Origin: Mesorhizobium sp. Root157
GTDB lineage: Bacteria; Pseudomonadota; Alphaproteobacteria; Rhizobiales; Rhizobiaceae
DNA: 64,000 bases
NCBI RefSeq assembly: GCF_001427385.1
Contig: NZ_LMGJ01000012.1
Location: 326,783-390,782, forward strand
Direction of reading: 5' to 3'
Below, one piece after another: positions 1 to 8,879 of this stretch (position 1 is its first letter; each line of letters opens with the position of its first letter). Made by a program: the position numbers and the translations under genes. A model generated the notes under the pieces. That model was not told the DNA's origin. It did not search any database and saw only the letters and a program-made list of their open reading frames with translations.

Positions 1-215
1 AGGACGGCCTTGAGGGGGCTGTGCTGGCCGCGGCGGAAGATATTGCCGCCAAGCCGCCTGAGGCGCTCAAGATCGCGCGCGACCTGATGCGCGGTCCTCG
101 CGACGGGCTCGTTGCCCGTATCCGGGAAGAAGCCGAGCATTTCCGCGAGCGGCTGCAATCGGACGAGGCGCGGGCGGCGCTGGTCGCCTTCATGAACCGC
201 AAGAAGGCGCGATAA
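1..215 (+). CDS. Enoyl-CoA hydratase/isomerase family protein, C-terminal fragment
   Basis: The gene enters from outside the window; the reading frame is open from base 3 to the TAA at 213-215, so only about 70 C-terminal residues are visible. The segment with KPPEALKIARDLMRG, then REEAEHFRERLQSDEARAALVAFMNR, resembles the C-terminal helical trimerisation region of crotonases, where a helix beginning near P-P-E-A-L is followed by S-x-E-A-x-x-A-x-x-A-F. The catalytic oxyanion-hole region lies upstream and cannot be examined, so the substrate is unknown. A GTG at 21 is internal to the frame and is probably not the start. Confidence 0.7.
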   Translation, partial: DGLEGAVLAAAEDIAAKPPEALKIARDLMRGPRDGLVARIREEAEHFRERLQSDEARAALVAFMNRKKAR

Positions 216-224
216 GGGCGCGGA

Positions 225-842
225 TCAGGGATACAGCCGCTTGGTGTCCCAATTGCCGCTGTCGTTGTGTGAAAACACGACGCGGTCATGCAGGCGGAAC
301 GGCCTGTCGTGCCAGAACTCGATCGTTTGCGGCAGGATGCGGAAGCCCGACCAGTGTTTCGGGCGCGGAATTTCGCCGATGGCGTAGCGGGCGGTGTATT
401 CGGCGACGGCTTTCTCCAGCGCGAATCGGCTTTCCAGCGGCCGCGACTGTTTCGAGGCCCAGGCGCCGATGCGGCTGCCGCGCGGACGGGACGCGTAATA
501 GGCATCGGCTTCCTCGTCGGTGACGATCTCGACCGCACCGCGCACCCGCACCTGCCGGCGCAGCGATTTCCAGTGGAAGCATAGCGCCGCCTTCATGCTG
601 CCCAGGATTTCGCGGCCCTTGGCGCTTTCGAAATTGGTGTAGAAGACAAAGCCGCGCTCGTCGAAACCCTTCAACAGCACCATGCGCACATCGGGAAGGC
701 CGTCGGTATCCACGGTTGCCACCGCGACGGCGCTGGGGTCGTTGGGCTCGGATTTGGTGGCGTCCTCGAGCCATTGCGAAAACAGCCGGTATGGCTCGAC
801 GGCTTCGGTAAAGTCATTTTCTGTTAACTTGCTATCGTTCAT
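225..842 (-). CDS. pdxH: Pyridoxamine/pyridoxine 5'-phosphate oxidase
   Basis: FMN-dependent oxidase that converts pyridoxamine or pyridoxine 5'-phosphate to pyridoxal 5'-phosphate, the last step of vitamin B6 synthesis and salvage, in the cytosol. The 205-residue protein has the family length. RMVLLKGFD (residues 53-61) and [12 protein letters not shown] (67-78) are the FMN-binding strands, W91-K-S-L-R-R-Q-V-R-V is the typical phosphate-binding strand, and [12 protein letters not shown] (119-130) is the conserved active-site loop. It ends in WDTKRLYP, the family's R-L-x-P tail. The gene is divergent from the lipoprotein gene that follows it. Confidence 0.95.
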   Translation of the reverse strand: MNDSKLTENDFTEAVEPYRLFSQWLEDATKSEPNDPSAVAVATVDTDGLPDVRMVLLKGFDERGFVFYTNFESAKGREILGSMKAALCFHWKSLRRQVRVRGAVEIVTDEEADAYYASRPRGSRIGAWASKQSRPLESRFALEKAVAEYTARYAIGEIPRPKHWSGFRILPQTIEFWHDRPFRLHDRVVFSHNDSGNWDTKRLYP

Positions 843-881
843 AGTTTATTCAAACTCTATTACCGTGTCGGGAGATACCGA

Positions 882-1343
882 TTGTCGCGTATCGCGCAAG
901 CTTTTGACAGTCGGCAAGACCGCATTTTCGCTTCAGCCAGCATGAAGATCGCGGCCATGGCTGGCGTGCTGGCGCTGGCCGGCTGCGGCGTTGGCGGCTT
1001 CAGTCTGGAAAAGGCCGCGATCGACCGTTCGATCGTTACCAGCAATGTACCGACGGACTCGGTAGCGGCGGATTACGGCCTGGTCGCCGACCAGGTGACG
1101 ATCCGCAATGCGGTGTCGTCCGCCGACCTTGAGGAAATGGCTGGACGGCAACTGTCGTGGGCCAATGCCGACACCGGATCGCGCGGATCGATTACGGGGC
1201 TTGCCGAAAGCCGGACCAAAGGCGAGCTTTGCCGTGATTTCGCCGCCACGAGGGAAAGCTTCGACGGCATCGCGCTCTACGAGGGCCGCATCTGCATGGT
1301 CGGCGCGGGCGCCTGGCGCATCGACGCTTTCAGGGCTGCCTGA
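882..1343 (+). CDS. RT0821/Lpp0805-type surface lipoprotein, small
   Basis: Small exported protein of unknown role. The C-terminal half, with LSWANADTGSRG, CRDFAATRESFDG and GRICMVGAGAWRI, looks like the RT0821/Lpp0805 surface-antigen family common in Rhizobiales. A GGAG at 870-873 sits 8 bases before a TTG at 882, which I took as the start. An ATG at 942 would begin directly at MKIAAMAGVLALAGC, a lipoprotein signal with the lipobox L-A-G-C. The hydrophobic segment and lipobox are present in either case, so it is probably a lipid-anchored envelope protein. Start choice is uncertain. Confidence 0.65.
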   Translation: MSRIAQAFDSRQDRIFASASMKIAAMAGVLALAGCGVGGFSLEKAAIDRSIVTSNVPTDSVAADYGLVADQVTIRNAVSSADLEEMAGRQLSWANADTGSRGSITGLAESRTKGELCRDFAATRESFDGIALYEGRICMVGAGAWRIDAFRAA

Positions 1344-1433
1344 CTTCTCCCGTTTTGTCGCGGCACTGGAATTTCTTCCTATTGAAGCGCATATAAGGGC
1401 CGACCCTACCTATTCCTCTTGCAGGCAGGATTG

Positions 1434-2363
1434 ATGCGCGATCCCTATGAGGTGCTGGGCGTTGCAAAAAACGCTTCGGCCAAGGAAATCAAATCGGCGT
1501 ACCGCAAGCTCGCCAAAAAGGATCATCCGGATCAGAATCCGAATGATCCCAAGGCGAAGGATCGCTTTGCCGCCGCCAGCCAGGCTTACGAGATTCTGGG
1601 CGACGAGAAGGCGCGCGCCGCATTCGACCGCGGCGAGATCGGCGCCGACGGCAAGCCGCGCTTCCACGGCTTCGAAGGGACGGCAGGCGGCGATCCGTTC
1701 GCCGGCTTCCGCCGCCAGCAGGGGCCGGGCGGCGCTCATTTCGAGTTCCGCGGCGGCGGTGCGGGGCAGGAAGGGTTCAGCAGCGACATATTCAGCCAAA
1801 TTTTCGGCGATGCCATGGGACAGCAGGCACGTGGCCAGGGACCGTGGTCCGGGGCGGATCGCCGGCGCGCCGCGCCCCAGGGTGCCGATCTGAACGTGGT
1901 GCTGGACATCACCATCGAGGAGGCGGCAACCGCTCCCAAGGTCACGGCGCAGTTTCCCGATGGGCGCAAGGTTGCGGTCAAGCTGCCGGCCTATGTCGAG
2001 GACGGCCAGACCATCCGCTTGAAAGGGCAGGGCGAGCAGGGACCGGGCCGGGCGGGCGATGCGCTGATCAAGATCCGGTTTCGCCGCCACCCGCGCTATC
2101 GGGTCGAAGGGCGCGACTTGCACGCCGACCTGCCGGTAGCGCTGAAGGATGCGGTGCTTGGCGCAAAGGTGCCGGTCGAAACGCCCGCCGGCAGGCTGGC
2201 GCTCAATGTGCCGGAATGGTCGAGTTCGGACAAGGTTCTGCGCATAAAGGGCAGGGGCCTGCCGGAAAAGACGGGCGGCCATGGCGACCTTTACGTGCAT
2301 GTGCGCCTGATGCTGCCGGAAGGCGGCGACAGTGACCTGGAAGCCCTGATGCGCGGCAAATAG
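1434..2363 (+). CDS. J-domain co-chaperone, CbpA-like (DnaJ type II)
   Basis: Co-chaperone expected to stimulate DnaK ATPase and deliver clients. The N-terminal J domain occupies about residues 1-65 with the HPD tripeptide at 31-33. A Gly/Phe-rich linker follows (about 75-130), then the two beta-barrel client-binding domains (about 145-290). The Cys-rich zinc finger of true DnaJ is absent, so it is CbpA-like, and at 309 residues it is the right size. ATG 1434 is preceded by GCAGGA at 1425-1430. It lies 122 bases upstream of fabI on the same strand. Confidence 0.88.
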   Translation: MRDPYEVLGVAKNASAKEIKSAYRKLAKKDHPDQNPNDPKAKDRFAAASQAYEILGDEKARAAFDRGEIGADGKPRFHGFEGTAGGDPFAGFRRQQGPGGAHFEFRGGGAGQEGFSSDIFSQIFGDAMGQQARGQGPWSGADRRRAAPQGADLNVVLDITIEEAATAPKVTAQFPDGRKVAVKLPAYVEDGQTIRLKGQGEQGPGRAGDALIKIRFRRHPRYRVEGRDLHADLPVALKDAVLGAKVPVETPAGRLALNVPEWSSSDKVLRIKGRGLPEKTGGHGDLYVHVRLMLPEGGDSDLEALMRGK

Positions 2364-2420
2364 AGCAGGTTTGCCCGCCACGCCCGCCGGAACTCCCGTT
2401 GTGGGCACGCGTTTGAGCGC

Positions 2421-2449
2421 TTGAAGGTAGGGTGAGCCTGTGCGATAGG
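2421..2449 (+). promoter_or_regulatory. Putative sigma-70-type promoter of fabI
   Basis: TTGAAG at 2421-2426 and GATAGG at 2444-2449 are separated by 17 bases, with transcription expected near 2456, about 30 bases before the fabI ATG. The -10 match is only moderate; this is read by eye. Confidence 0.35.
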
Positions 2450-2485
2450 GCACCCTCCAAGCAAAAACCTGCGGAGAACGCTGAT

Positions 2486-3304
2486 ATGGCGGGTGGACAG
2501 GGCCTTATGGCCGGCAAGCGCGGCCTCATTTTGGGCGTCGCCAACAATCGCTCGATCGCCTTCGGCATTGCCAAGGCCTGTGTCGACCATGGTGCCAAAA
2601 TTGCGCTGACCTATCAGGGCGAGGCGTTCAAGAAGCGCGTCGAGCCGTTGGCGGCGGAACTTGGCGCCCATGTCAGCGGCCATTGCGACGTCACCGATCC
2701 GGCGAGCCTCGATGCCGTGTTTGCCGATGTCGCCGGCCATTTCGGCAAGATCGACTTCCTCGTCCACGCCATCGCCTTCTCCGACAAGGAAGAACTTGAC
2801 GGCCGCTATGTCGAGACCAGCCGCGCCAACTTCGCACGCACCATGGAAATCTCGGTGTTTTCCTTCACCGACATCGCCAAGCGCGCCGAAGCGATCATGA
2901 ATGACGGCGGTTCGCTGCTGACCTTGACCTACTATGGGGCGGAAAAGGTCATGCCGCACTACAACGTCATGGGTGTCGCCAAGGCGGCACTTGAGGCGAG
3001 CGTGCGCTATCTGGCCGTCGATCTCGGCGGCAGGGGCATCCGCGTCAACGCCATATCGGCCGGACCGATCAAGACACTGGCTGCCTCCGGCATCGGCGAC
3101 TTCCGCTACATCCTGAAGTGGAACGAATACAATTCTCCGCTGAAGCGCACCGTGACCCCGGAGGAAGTGGGCGATTCGGGGCTCTACCTGCTGTCGGACC
3201 TGTCGCGCGGCGTCACCGGCGAGGTTCACCACGTCGATTCGGGCTATCACGTCGTCGGCATGAAGGCGGTCGACGCCCCCGATATTTCTACCGTCAAGGA
3301 CTGA
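2486..3304 (+). CDS. fabI: Enoyl-[acyl-carrier-protein] reductase (NADH), FabI type
   Basis: Last step of each type II fatty-acid elongation cycle: NADH-dependent reduction of trans-2-enoyl-ACP in the cytosol. The 272-residue protein has the FabI-specific SDR pattern: glycine-rich nucleotide loop GVANNRSIAFG near the N-terminus, catalytic Y149 and Y159 with K166 (YNVMGVAK), and RGIRVNAISAGPIKT downstream. A longer reading from GTG 2432 is open, but ATG 2486 has GGAG at 2473-2476 and fits the family N-terminus. Rhizobia often carry more than one fabI, so the paralog number is not assigned. Confidence 0.93.
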   Translation: MAGGQGLMAGKRGLILGVANNRSIAFGIAKACVDHGAKIALTYQGEAFKKRVEPLAAELGAHVSGHCDVTDPASLDAVFADVAGHFGKIDFLVHAIAFSDKEELDGRYVETSRANFARTMEISVFSFTDIAKRAEAIMNDGGSLLTLTYYGAEKVMPHYNVMGVAKAALEASVRYLAVDLGGRGIRVNAISAGPIKTLAASGIGDFRYILKWNEYNSPLKRTVTPEEVGDSGLYLLSDLSRGVTGEVHHVDSGYHVVGMKAVDAPDISTVKD

Positions 3305-3345
3305 ATCCCGGCACACCTTGAGCACCTGAAAGACCCCCGGACGCC

Positions 3346-3933
3346 ATGTCTCCGCTCGTCTACATCGTGCGCCACGGCCAGACGGACTGGAACGTGGAGG
3401 AACGCCTGCAAGGGCAGGCCGATATCGACCTCAATGCCCAGGGGCGTGGCGAGGCGACCGGCAATGGCCTGAAATTGGCAGAACTGATTGCCGATCCGCA
3501 GTCTTTCGATTTCGTTGCCAGCCCGATGATCCGCACCCGTCACACCATGGAACTGGTGCGGCTGGCGATGGGTCTTCCCAACAACGGCTACCGCACCGAC
3601 CCGCGCCTGATGGAGATGAATTTCGGCGATTGGCAAGGCTACACGATTGCCGAACTGGAAGCGCGCCATCCCGGCTCGACCAAGGGGCGAGTTCTCGACA
3701 AATGGGATTTCAGGCCGCCGGGCGACGCAGCCGAGAGCTACCAGATGCTGCTGGACAGGGTGCGGCCGTTTTTCGCAGAGTTAGACCGCCCCACTGTCTG
3801 CGTGACACATGGCGGCGTCATCCGGGCGCTGTTTCGCCTCGTCGAAAAGGTTTCGAAGGCCAAGGCCGGTTCCGTGGACACTCCGCAGGACCGTATCTTG
3901 CGCTGGCGGGATGGCCGTCTCGAGTGGCTTTGA
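3346..3933 (+). CDS. Histidine phosphatase family protein (phosphoglycerate mutase-like)
   Basis: Member of the histidine phosphatase superfamily, which forms a phosphohistidine intermediate. R9-H10-G11 is the phospho-acceptor motif, an R-T-R-H-T motif near residue 64 and E-M-N-F-G-D-W-Q-G are typical, and H155 in VTHGG is the second catalytic histidine. At 195 residues it resembles cofactor-independent GpmB/CobC-type phosphatases more than glycolytic Gpm. The substrate cannot be deduced. It follows fabI by 41 bases on the same strand and may be cotranscribed; it converges on the next gene. Confidence 0.85.
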   Translation: MSPLVYIVRHGQTDWNVEERLQGQADIDLNAQGRGEATGNGLKLAELIADPQSFDFVASPMIRTRHTMELVRLAMGLPNNGYRTDPRLMEMNFGDWQGYTIAELEARHPGSTKGRVLDKWDFRPPGDAAESYQMLLDRVRPFFAELDRPTVCVTHGGVIRALFRLVEKVSKAKAGSVDTPQDRILRWRDGRLEWL

Positions 3934-3939
3934 CGGCCG

Positions 3940-3959
3940 AATTGCCTACTCTGGCAATT
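3940..3959. terminator. Inverted repeat between convergent genes
   Basis: AATTGCC (3940-3946) and GGCAATT (3953-3959) form a perfect 7-bp stem with a 6-base loop, located where the phosphatase gene and the DUF1344 gene meet tail to tail. There is no T-run, so it is a weak terminator candidate that could serve either strand. Confidence 0.35.
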
Positions 3960-4209
3960 GCATGTCGGTGATGACGTTTTCACCCTTTGTCACGTCGAAG
4001 GCGATGACGATGTCCATTCCGGGCTGCAGCGAATCGACATCCATCTCGGCGTTCAGCTTGTAGGCCTTGCCGTCGTCAAGCGTCAGCGTCATCGCTTCCT
4101 TGTCCACCTTCTTGATCACGCCTTCCGTCTGTGCGGCAAAGACGGCGGTCGAAATGAACAGCATGGCGGCAATCGCGCCAAGGAGCGTACGCCCGATCCG
4201 GGTAAGCAT
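3946..4209 (-). CDS. Exported DUF1344-family small protein
   Basis: Secreted or periplasmic protein of 87 residues, function unknown. An N-terminal signal peptide (MLTRIGRTLLGAIAAMLFISTAVFA, residues 1-25) precedes a small beta-rich domain with GVIKKVDKEAMTLTLDDGKAY, which is the DUF1344 pattern common in Rhizobiales. I chose the ATG at 4209 because AGAGGA lies just upstream on the minus strand; a longer open frame to 4341 lacks this. It is divergent from aroC and converges on the phosphatase gene. Confidence 0.8.
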   Translation of the reverse strand: MLTRIGRTLLGAIAAMLFISTAVFAAQTEGVIKKVDKEAMTLTLDDGKAYKLNAEMDVDSLQPGMDIVIAFDVTKGENVITDMQLPE

Positions 4210-4328
4210 GGTCGTCCTCTTGGTTTCTTGCGCCCTTGGCCGCACCGGCGGCTGGGCGATTGTGGGGCTCGGCGAAGAGAGCAGAAACCAGCCCAATGTG
4301 TCAAAGCTTGGACAGCACTGATCACAGT

Positions 4329-4357
4329 TTGACCACTGCAAAAAACGCCAATAGAAC
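4329..4357 (+). promoter_or_regulatory. Putative promoter of aroC
   Basis: TTGACC at 4329-4334 and TAGAAC at 4352-4357 are separated by exactly 17 bases, with an expected start near 4364, about 34 bases upstream of the aroC ATG. Confidence 0.45.
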
Positions 4358-4397
4358 GCGCAATTGAACCGGCCAGTCGCCGGGCAGGGCTATTTTG

Positions 4398-5498
4398 ATG
4401 TCTCACAACACCTTCGGCCACCTGTTTCGCGTGACCACCTGGGGCGAGAGCCACGGCGTGGGGCTAGGCTGCGTGGTCGATGGCTGCCCGCCCGGCATCC
4501 GCTTCACGCTTGCCGACATCCAGGCCGAGCTCGACCGGCGCCGGCCCGGCCAATCGCGCTTCGTCACGCAGCGGCGCGAGCCCGACGAAGTCAAGGTGCT
4601 GTCCGGCTATGTGTTCGATGACGATGGCACAACCATGATCACCACCGGCACGCCGGTTTCGATGATGATCGAAAATGTCGATCAGCGGTCGAAGGACTAT
4701 GGCGACATTGCGCGCCAGTACCGCCCCGGCCATGCCGACTACGCCTATGATGTAAAGTATGGCCTGCGCGACCATCGCGGCGGCGGCCGCTCCTCGGCGC
4801 GCGAGACGGCGGCGCGGGTGGCGGCGGGTGCTCTGGCGCGCAAGGTCGTGCCCGGCCTCGTGGTTCGAGGCGCGCTCATCTCAATGGGCGAGAAGAAGAT
4901 CGACCGGGCGAACTGGAACTGGAATTTCGTCGGTGACGCCGAAAATCCGTTCTTCACGCCGGATCCAGCCTCGGTGCCGGTGTTCACGGCCTATCTCGAC
5001 GGCATTCGCAAGGCGGGTTCTTCGGTTGGCGCGGTGATCGAGATCGTCGCCGACGGCGTTCCTGCCGGTCTCGGCGCACCGATCTATGCCAAGCTCGACC
5101 AGGACATCGCGTCCAACCTGATGTCGATCAACGCCGTGAAGGGCGTCGAGATCGGCAACGGTTTCGAAGCCGCAACCATTACCGGCGAACAGAATGCCGA
5201 CGAAATGCGTATGGGCAATGACGGCAAGCCGGTCTTCCTGTCCAACCATGCCGGCGGGATTTTGGGTGGCATTTCGACCGGCCAGCCGGTGATTGCCCGT
5301 TTCGCGGTCAAGCCGACATCGTCTATCCTGACTCCACGCAAATCCATCGACAAGGATGGCCACGATGTCGACGTGATGACCAAAGGCCGCCATGATCCAT
5401 GTGTCGGCATTCGGGCCGTGCCGATCGGCGAGGCCATGGTTGCCTGCGCCATTGCGGATCACTATCTGCGCCATCGCGGACAGACGGGACGAATTTAG
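4398..5498 (+). CDS. aroC: Chorismate synthase
   Basis: Converts 5-enolpyruvylshikimate 3-phosphate to chorismate using reduced FMN; final step of the shikimate pathway. The 366-residue protein begins [20 protein letters not shown], the family signature. RPGHADYAY and [20 protein letters not shown] are further AroC signatures, and TPRKSID near the C-terminus is also conserved. ATG 4398 is preferred over an overlapping TTG at 4395. Neighbouring genes (fabI, ribB, pdxH) are unrelated housekeeping functions. Confidence 0.96.
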   Translation: MSHNTFGHLFRVTTWGESHGVGLGCVVDGCPPGIRFTLADIQAELDRRRPGQSRFVTQRREPDEVKVLSGYVFDDDGTTMITTGTPVSMMIENVDQRSKDYGDIARQYRPGHADYAYDVKYGLRDHRGGGRSSARETAARVAAGALARKVVPGLVVRGALISMGEKKIDRANWNWNFVGDAENPFFTPDPASVPVFTAYLDGIRKAGSSVGAVIEIVADGVPAGLGAPIYAKLDQDIASNLMSINAVKGVEIGNGFEAATITGEQNADEMRMGNDGKPVFLSNHAGGILGGISTGQPVIARFAVKPTSSILTPRKSIDKDGHDVDVMTKGRHDPCVGIRAVPIGEAMVACAIADHYLRHRGQTGRI

Positions 5499-5608
5499 CC
5501 AATAGCAAACAAGGAGTAGCGAAGAGGAAGAACGGCATCAGCGCAGCAGGACATCAAACCTGCTCTCTATTGTCTAATCCCTATTCGCTCACAACGCAGC
5601 GAGCACAA

Positions 5609-6706
5609 ATGCCATACGACCAGAAGAAAATCGTCGAAGCCCTGCGCGCCTTCGAGCGCGGCGAGATCGTCGTGGTCATGGACGATGACGGGCGCGAGAA
5701 CGAAGGCGACCTGATCGTCGCCGCCGTTCATTGCACGCCGGAAAAGATGGCTTTCATCGTGCGCCACACTTCCGGTATCGTTTGCGCCCCGATGCTGCGC
5801 GAGGATGCCAGGCGGCTGAACCTTGCGCCGATGGTGGCAGACAACGATTCGGCCCACACCACCGCCTTCACCGTCAGCGTCGACTTCAAGCATGGCACGA
5901 CGACCGGCATTTCCGCCGATGACCGCACGCTCACCGTGCGCAACCTCGCCAACGGCAATGTCGGCCCGTCCGATTTCGTGCGCCCCGGCCACATCTTTCC
6001 GCTGATTGCGCGCGAAGGCGGCGTACTGATGCGCTCGGGCCATACCGAAGCGGCGGTGGACCTTTGCAAGTTGGCCGGCTTGCCGTCGGTCGGCGTGATT
6101 TCAGAGTTGGTCAATGACGACGGCACGGTCATGCGTGGTCCGCAGGTGTCGGCGTTTGCAGAACAGAACGGCCTCAAACAGGTGTCGGTTGCCGACCTCA
6201 TTGCCTATCGCCAGCGCCAGGAAACGCTGGTCGAGCGCGTTGCCTGCACCGATATCGAAACATCCGGCGGCAAGGCCAAGCTCTACGCCTACACGCTGCC
6301 GTGGGATCCGATGCAGCATCTGGCGATCGTCTTCGGCGATATTCGCGACGGCGTGGACGTGCCGGTTCGCCTGCATCCCGAAGATGTCGTGGCCGACGTT
6401 TTCGGCACTGCCCACAGGCTGGACGCCATCATGAGCGCCATGGGCGAGCAGCAGCGCGGCGTGATCGTCTATCTGCGTGAAGGCTCGGTCGGCGTGGCGC
6501 ATCAGGAACGCAAGCGGCCCGCCAGCGACCATGAGGATCATGAAGAGGCGCGGCGACGCGAGAGCGAGTGGCGCGAGATCGGTCTCGGCGCGCAGATCCT
6601 CAAGGACCTGGGCATTTCCTCGATCAACCTGATTTCATCGCGCGAGCGCCACTATGTGGGGCTAGAAGGCTTCGGTATTCATATCGCCAGCACCGAGATC
6701 GCTTAG
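5609..6706 (+). CDS. ribB: 3,4-dihydroxy-2-butanone 4-phosphate synthase with a degenerate GTP cyclohydrolase II-like domain
   Basis: The N-terminal half (about residues 1-205) is RibB, making the four-carbon riboflavin precursor from ribulose 5-phosphate. The acidic loop D25-D-D-G-R-E-N-E-G-D34 and RSGHTEAAVDL are intact. The second half has the GTP cyclohydrolase II fold pattern (HLAIVFGDI, then VYLREGSVG), but the three zinc cysteines of E. coli RibA are missing: LHPEDVVADVFGTAHR stands where the Cys-containing TGD...RCDCG segment should be. RibA activity is therefore unlikely from this polypeptide. The start at ATG 5609 fits the RibB N-terminus; the open frame extends upstream into aroC. 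No FMN riboswitch was recognised upstream. Confidence 0.88.
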   Translation: MPYDQKKIVEALRAFERGEIVVVMDDDGRENEGDLIVAAVHCTPEKMAFIVRHTSGIVCAPMLREDARRLNLAPMVADNDSAHTTAFTVSVDFKHGTTTGISADDRTLTVRNLANGNVGPSDFVRPGHIFPLIAREGGVLMRSGHTEAAVDLCKLAGLPSVGVISELVNDDGTVMRGPQVSAFAEQNGLKQVSVADLIAYRQRQETLVERVACTDIETSGGKAKLYAYTLPWDPMQHLAIVFGDIRDGVDVPVRLHPEDVVADVFGTAHRLDAIMSAMGEQQRGVIVYLREGSVGVAHQERKRPASDHEDHEEARRRESEWREIGLGAQILKDLGISSINLISSRERHYVGLEGFGIHIASTEIA

Positions 6707-6718
6707 GGACGTACCGCA

Positions 6719-6808
6719 GTGCATGTTGCCCGAAAGTGGGAACGGGTTTCGGGATAAAAACAAATATCTGGAATGCGTCCAGTGATCTGAAAGATCGCGA
6801 CGCGCACG
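6719..6808. repeat. Dispersed rhizobial palindromic repeat, copy 1
   Basis: Between ribB and the membrane-protein gene. It contains CCCGAAA (6729-6735) and TTTCGGG (6747-6753) as a 7-bp stem, then a block with ATCTGAAAGATCGCGACGCG (from 6785). That block recurs at 47102-47122 as ATCTGAAAAATCGCGACGCG. The first part matches my memory of a short palindromic element scattered in Mesorhizobium and related genomes. It could act as a terminator for ribB. The exact boundaries are my estimate. Confidence 0.6.
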
Positions 6809-6904
6809 AGCGGAGCACGGCTTGGGCGCGCTGCGCCCAATCGGTTGACCTTCCGTCGTATTGTCTTCATCTTCCCGGCTCGCTGGTGAAGGGGGAATCA
6901 GGCG

Positions 6905-7879
6905 ATGTGGGATTTCAGCGTCAGTGCCTCGCTGTCCATCATGATGCGGACATGGCCCTTCATCGTCCTGCGCATGATTGTCTATTTCGGCATCACGCTG
7001 GCCTATATCCTGGCCACCGGATCGGGCGCCGGTGTCGGGTATGGCGTCGGCCACATCTCCTCCGATCCCGATGGGCCGGCATCCTTCGCAGTATGGGGTG
7101 GCGTCGTAGGCTTCGGCCTGGTGTCGATTGCCGTCTACTGGGTCCGCGAATACATCCTCTACATCGTCAAGGCAGGCCATATCACGGTCATGGTCCATCT
7201 GGTCGATGGACGTGAGGTGCCGGATGGCCAGAACCAGATCGCCTATGCAAGGCAGATCGTGACGCAGCGCTTTGCCGAGGCGAACATCCTGTTCGTGGTG
7301 GGTCAGCTTGTGAAGGGCGCGACCCGCGCCATCACCGGCCTGATCGGAGGTATTGCCGCGTTCCTGCCCATACCGGGCCTCGACGGGCTGGTGCGTTTTG
7401 CCAACACAGTGGTGCGGATTTCGCTGACCTATGTCGATGAGATCATCCTTGGCTACAATATCCGCATGAATTCTTCCTCTCCATTCGAGAGCGCCCGGCA
7501 GGGCGTCGTGCTTTATGCGCAGAACGGCAAGGTGATGCTCAAGAATGCGGTATGGCTGGCGGTGATGATGTGGGTGGTGTCGTTCCTGATCTTCCTCGTC
7601 ATGATCGCGCCGGCGGGAGCGATCCTCTATCTTATGCCCGGCCAACTCGGCGGCTGGGCCTTCGTGTTCGCAATCGTGTTTGCCTGGGCGTTCAAGGCGG
7701 CGTTCATCGAGCCTTTCGCCATAGCGTGCCTGATGCAGGTCTATTTCCGCGCCATCGAGGGCCAGGTGCCCAATCCCGAATGGGACCGCAAATTGGCGGA
7801 AGCATCGGGGAAGTTCCGCGAATTGAAGGACAAGGCGATCGGGTCATTTGGTGGCGGGCGGGCGGCGCCGGGTACCTGA
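6905..7879 (+). CDS. Polytopic membrane protein of unknown function
   Basis: A 324-residue inner-membrane protein I could not assign to a named function. Hydrophobic segments lie near residues 15-38, 55-78, 125-148, 215-243 and 247-275. Between them is a soluble stretch with HLVDGREVPDGQNQIAYARQIVTQRF (around 98-123). The C-terminus is polar and lysine-rich, with the Gly-rich end GSFGGGRAAPGT, probably cytoplasmic. The start ATG 6905 is preceded by GGGGGAA. It stands alone between the repeat element and the HDAC-like gene. No transport or enzyme motif was recognised. Confidence 0.75.
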   Translation: MWDFSVSASLSIMMRTWPFIVLRMIVYFGITLAYILATGSGAGVGYGVGHISSDPDGPASFAVWGGVVGFGLVSIAVYWVREYILYIVKAGHITVMVHLVDGREVPDGQNQIAYARQIVTQRFAEANILFVVGQLVKGATRAITGLIGGIAAFLPIPGLDGLVRFANTVVRISLTYVDEIILGYNIRMNSSSPFESARQGVVLYAQNGKVMLKNAVWLAVMMWVVSFLIFLVMIAPAGAILYLMPGQLGGWAFVFAIVFAWAFKAAFIEPFAIACLMQVYFRAIEGQVPNPEWDRKLAEASGKFRELKDKAIGSFGGGRAAPGT

Positions 7880-7949
7880 ATCTGTTGATCGTCGTGCCTT
7901 GAGGCCGTGAAAACATGGCCAAGCGGCGCCGGCGCGCCTATATCGGGGC

Positions 7950-8876
7950 ATGGTCACGCGCCTCTACACCCATCCGATCTACCTTGAGCACATAACCCCG
8001 CCAGGCCATCCCGAGCGGCCCGACCGGCTGCGCGCCATTGAGCGGGCGCTGGGTGACGAGGCATTTTCTGCACTTGATCGCGTGCAAGCGCCGGAGGGCG
8101 ACGAAGCAACCATCCTCTATGCGCATCCGGCCGACTTCGTCGCGCGCGTGCGCGCATCTGTTCCGGATACAGGTATCGCCCGCATCGACGCCGATACCAC
8201 CGCCAGCCCGAAAAGCTGGCAGGCGGCGCTGACCGCCATAGGTGCTGCCAATGCCGCCGTCGACGATGTGTTCGAGGACCGGGCCGCCAATGCCTTCGTC
8301 GCTGCCCGCCCGCCGGGCCACCATGCCGAGAAGACGACGGCGATGGGCTTTTGCCTGTTCAACAATGCGGCCATCGCCGCCCGCCATGCCCAGAACAAGC
8401 ATGGCGCCGAGCGTGTCGCCATCGTCGATTGGGACGTGCATCACGGCAACGGCACGCAAGACATCTTCTGGGACGATCCGAGCGTGCTTTACTGTTCGAC
8501 GCATCAGATGCCGCTTTATCCCGGCACCGGCGCGAAGAACGAGACGGGCGCAGGCAACATCGTCAACGCGCCGCTTTCTCCGCAGACCGGCTCCGACACC
8601 TTCCAAGAAGCGTTCGAGACGCGGATTTTGCCGGCGCTGGACGAATTCCGGCCTGACCTGATCATCATTTCGGCGGGTTTCGACGCGCACCACCGCGATC
8701 CGCTGGCCGAGATCAATCTGGTCGAGGATGACTTCGACTGGGCAACCGGCCAGTTGATGGATCGCGCGGGGCGCTATAGCAGCAATCGGCTCGTCAGCCT
8801 GCTGGAAGGCGGCTACGATCTGCAAGGACTGGCATTTTCGGTCGCGGCCCATGTCGCGCGCTTGATGAAGGGATAG
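7950..8876 (+). CDS. Histone deacetylase-family (class II-like) zinc amidohydrolase
   Basis: Member of the arginase/deacetylase fold that includes eukaryotic HDACs, bacterial acetoin-utilisation AcuC and acetylpolyamine amidohydrolases. Signature motifs are present in order: HPERPDRL, RPPGHHAE with the catalytic His pair, GFCLFNNAAIAA, the zinc site WDVHHGNGTQ, and SAGFDAHHRDPL with the second zinc aspartate. Length (308) matches bacterial HDAC-like enzymes. The natural substrate is unknown; acetylated polyamine or acetyl-lysine are the family precedents. It is followed after 3 bases by xseB and is probably cotranscribed with it. Confidence 0.9.
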   Translation: MVTRLYTHPIYLEHITPPGHPERPDRLRAIERALGDEAFSALDRVQAPEGDEATILYAHPADFVARVRASVPDTGIARIDADTTASPKSWQAALTAIGAANAAVDDVFEDRAANAFVAARPPGHHAEKTTAMGFCLFNNAAIAARHAQNKHGAERVAIVDWDVHHGNGTQDIFWDDPSVLYCSTHQMPLYPGTGAKNETGAGNIVNAPLSPQTGSDTFQEAFETRILPALDEFRPDLIIISAGFDAHHRDPLAEINLVEDDFDWATGQLMDRAGRYSSNRLVSLLEGGYDLQGLAFSVAAHVARLMKG

Positions 8877-8879
8877 GAC

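Noticed and set aside
5499..5608. FMN riboswitch before ribB.
   Set aside because: The conserved RFN blocks were looked for and not found; only a short 6-bp stem at 5545-5564 is present.
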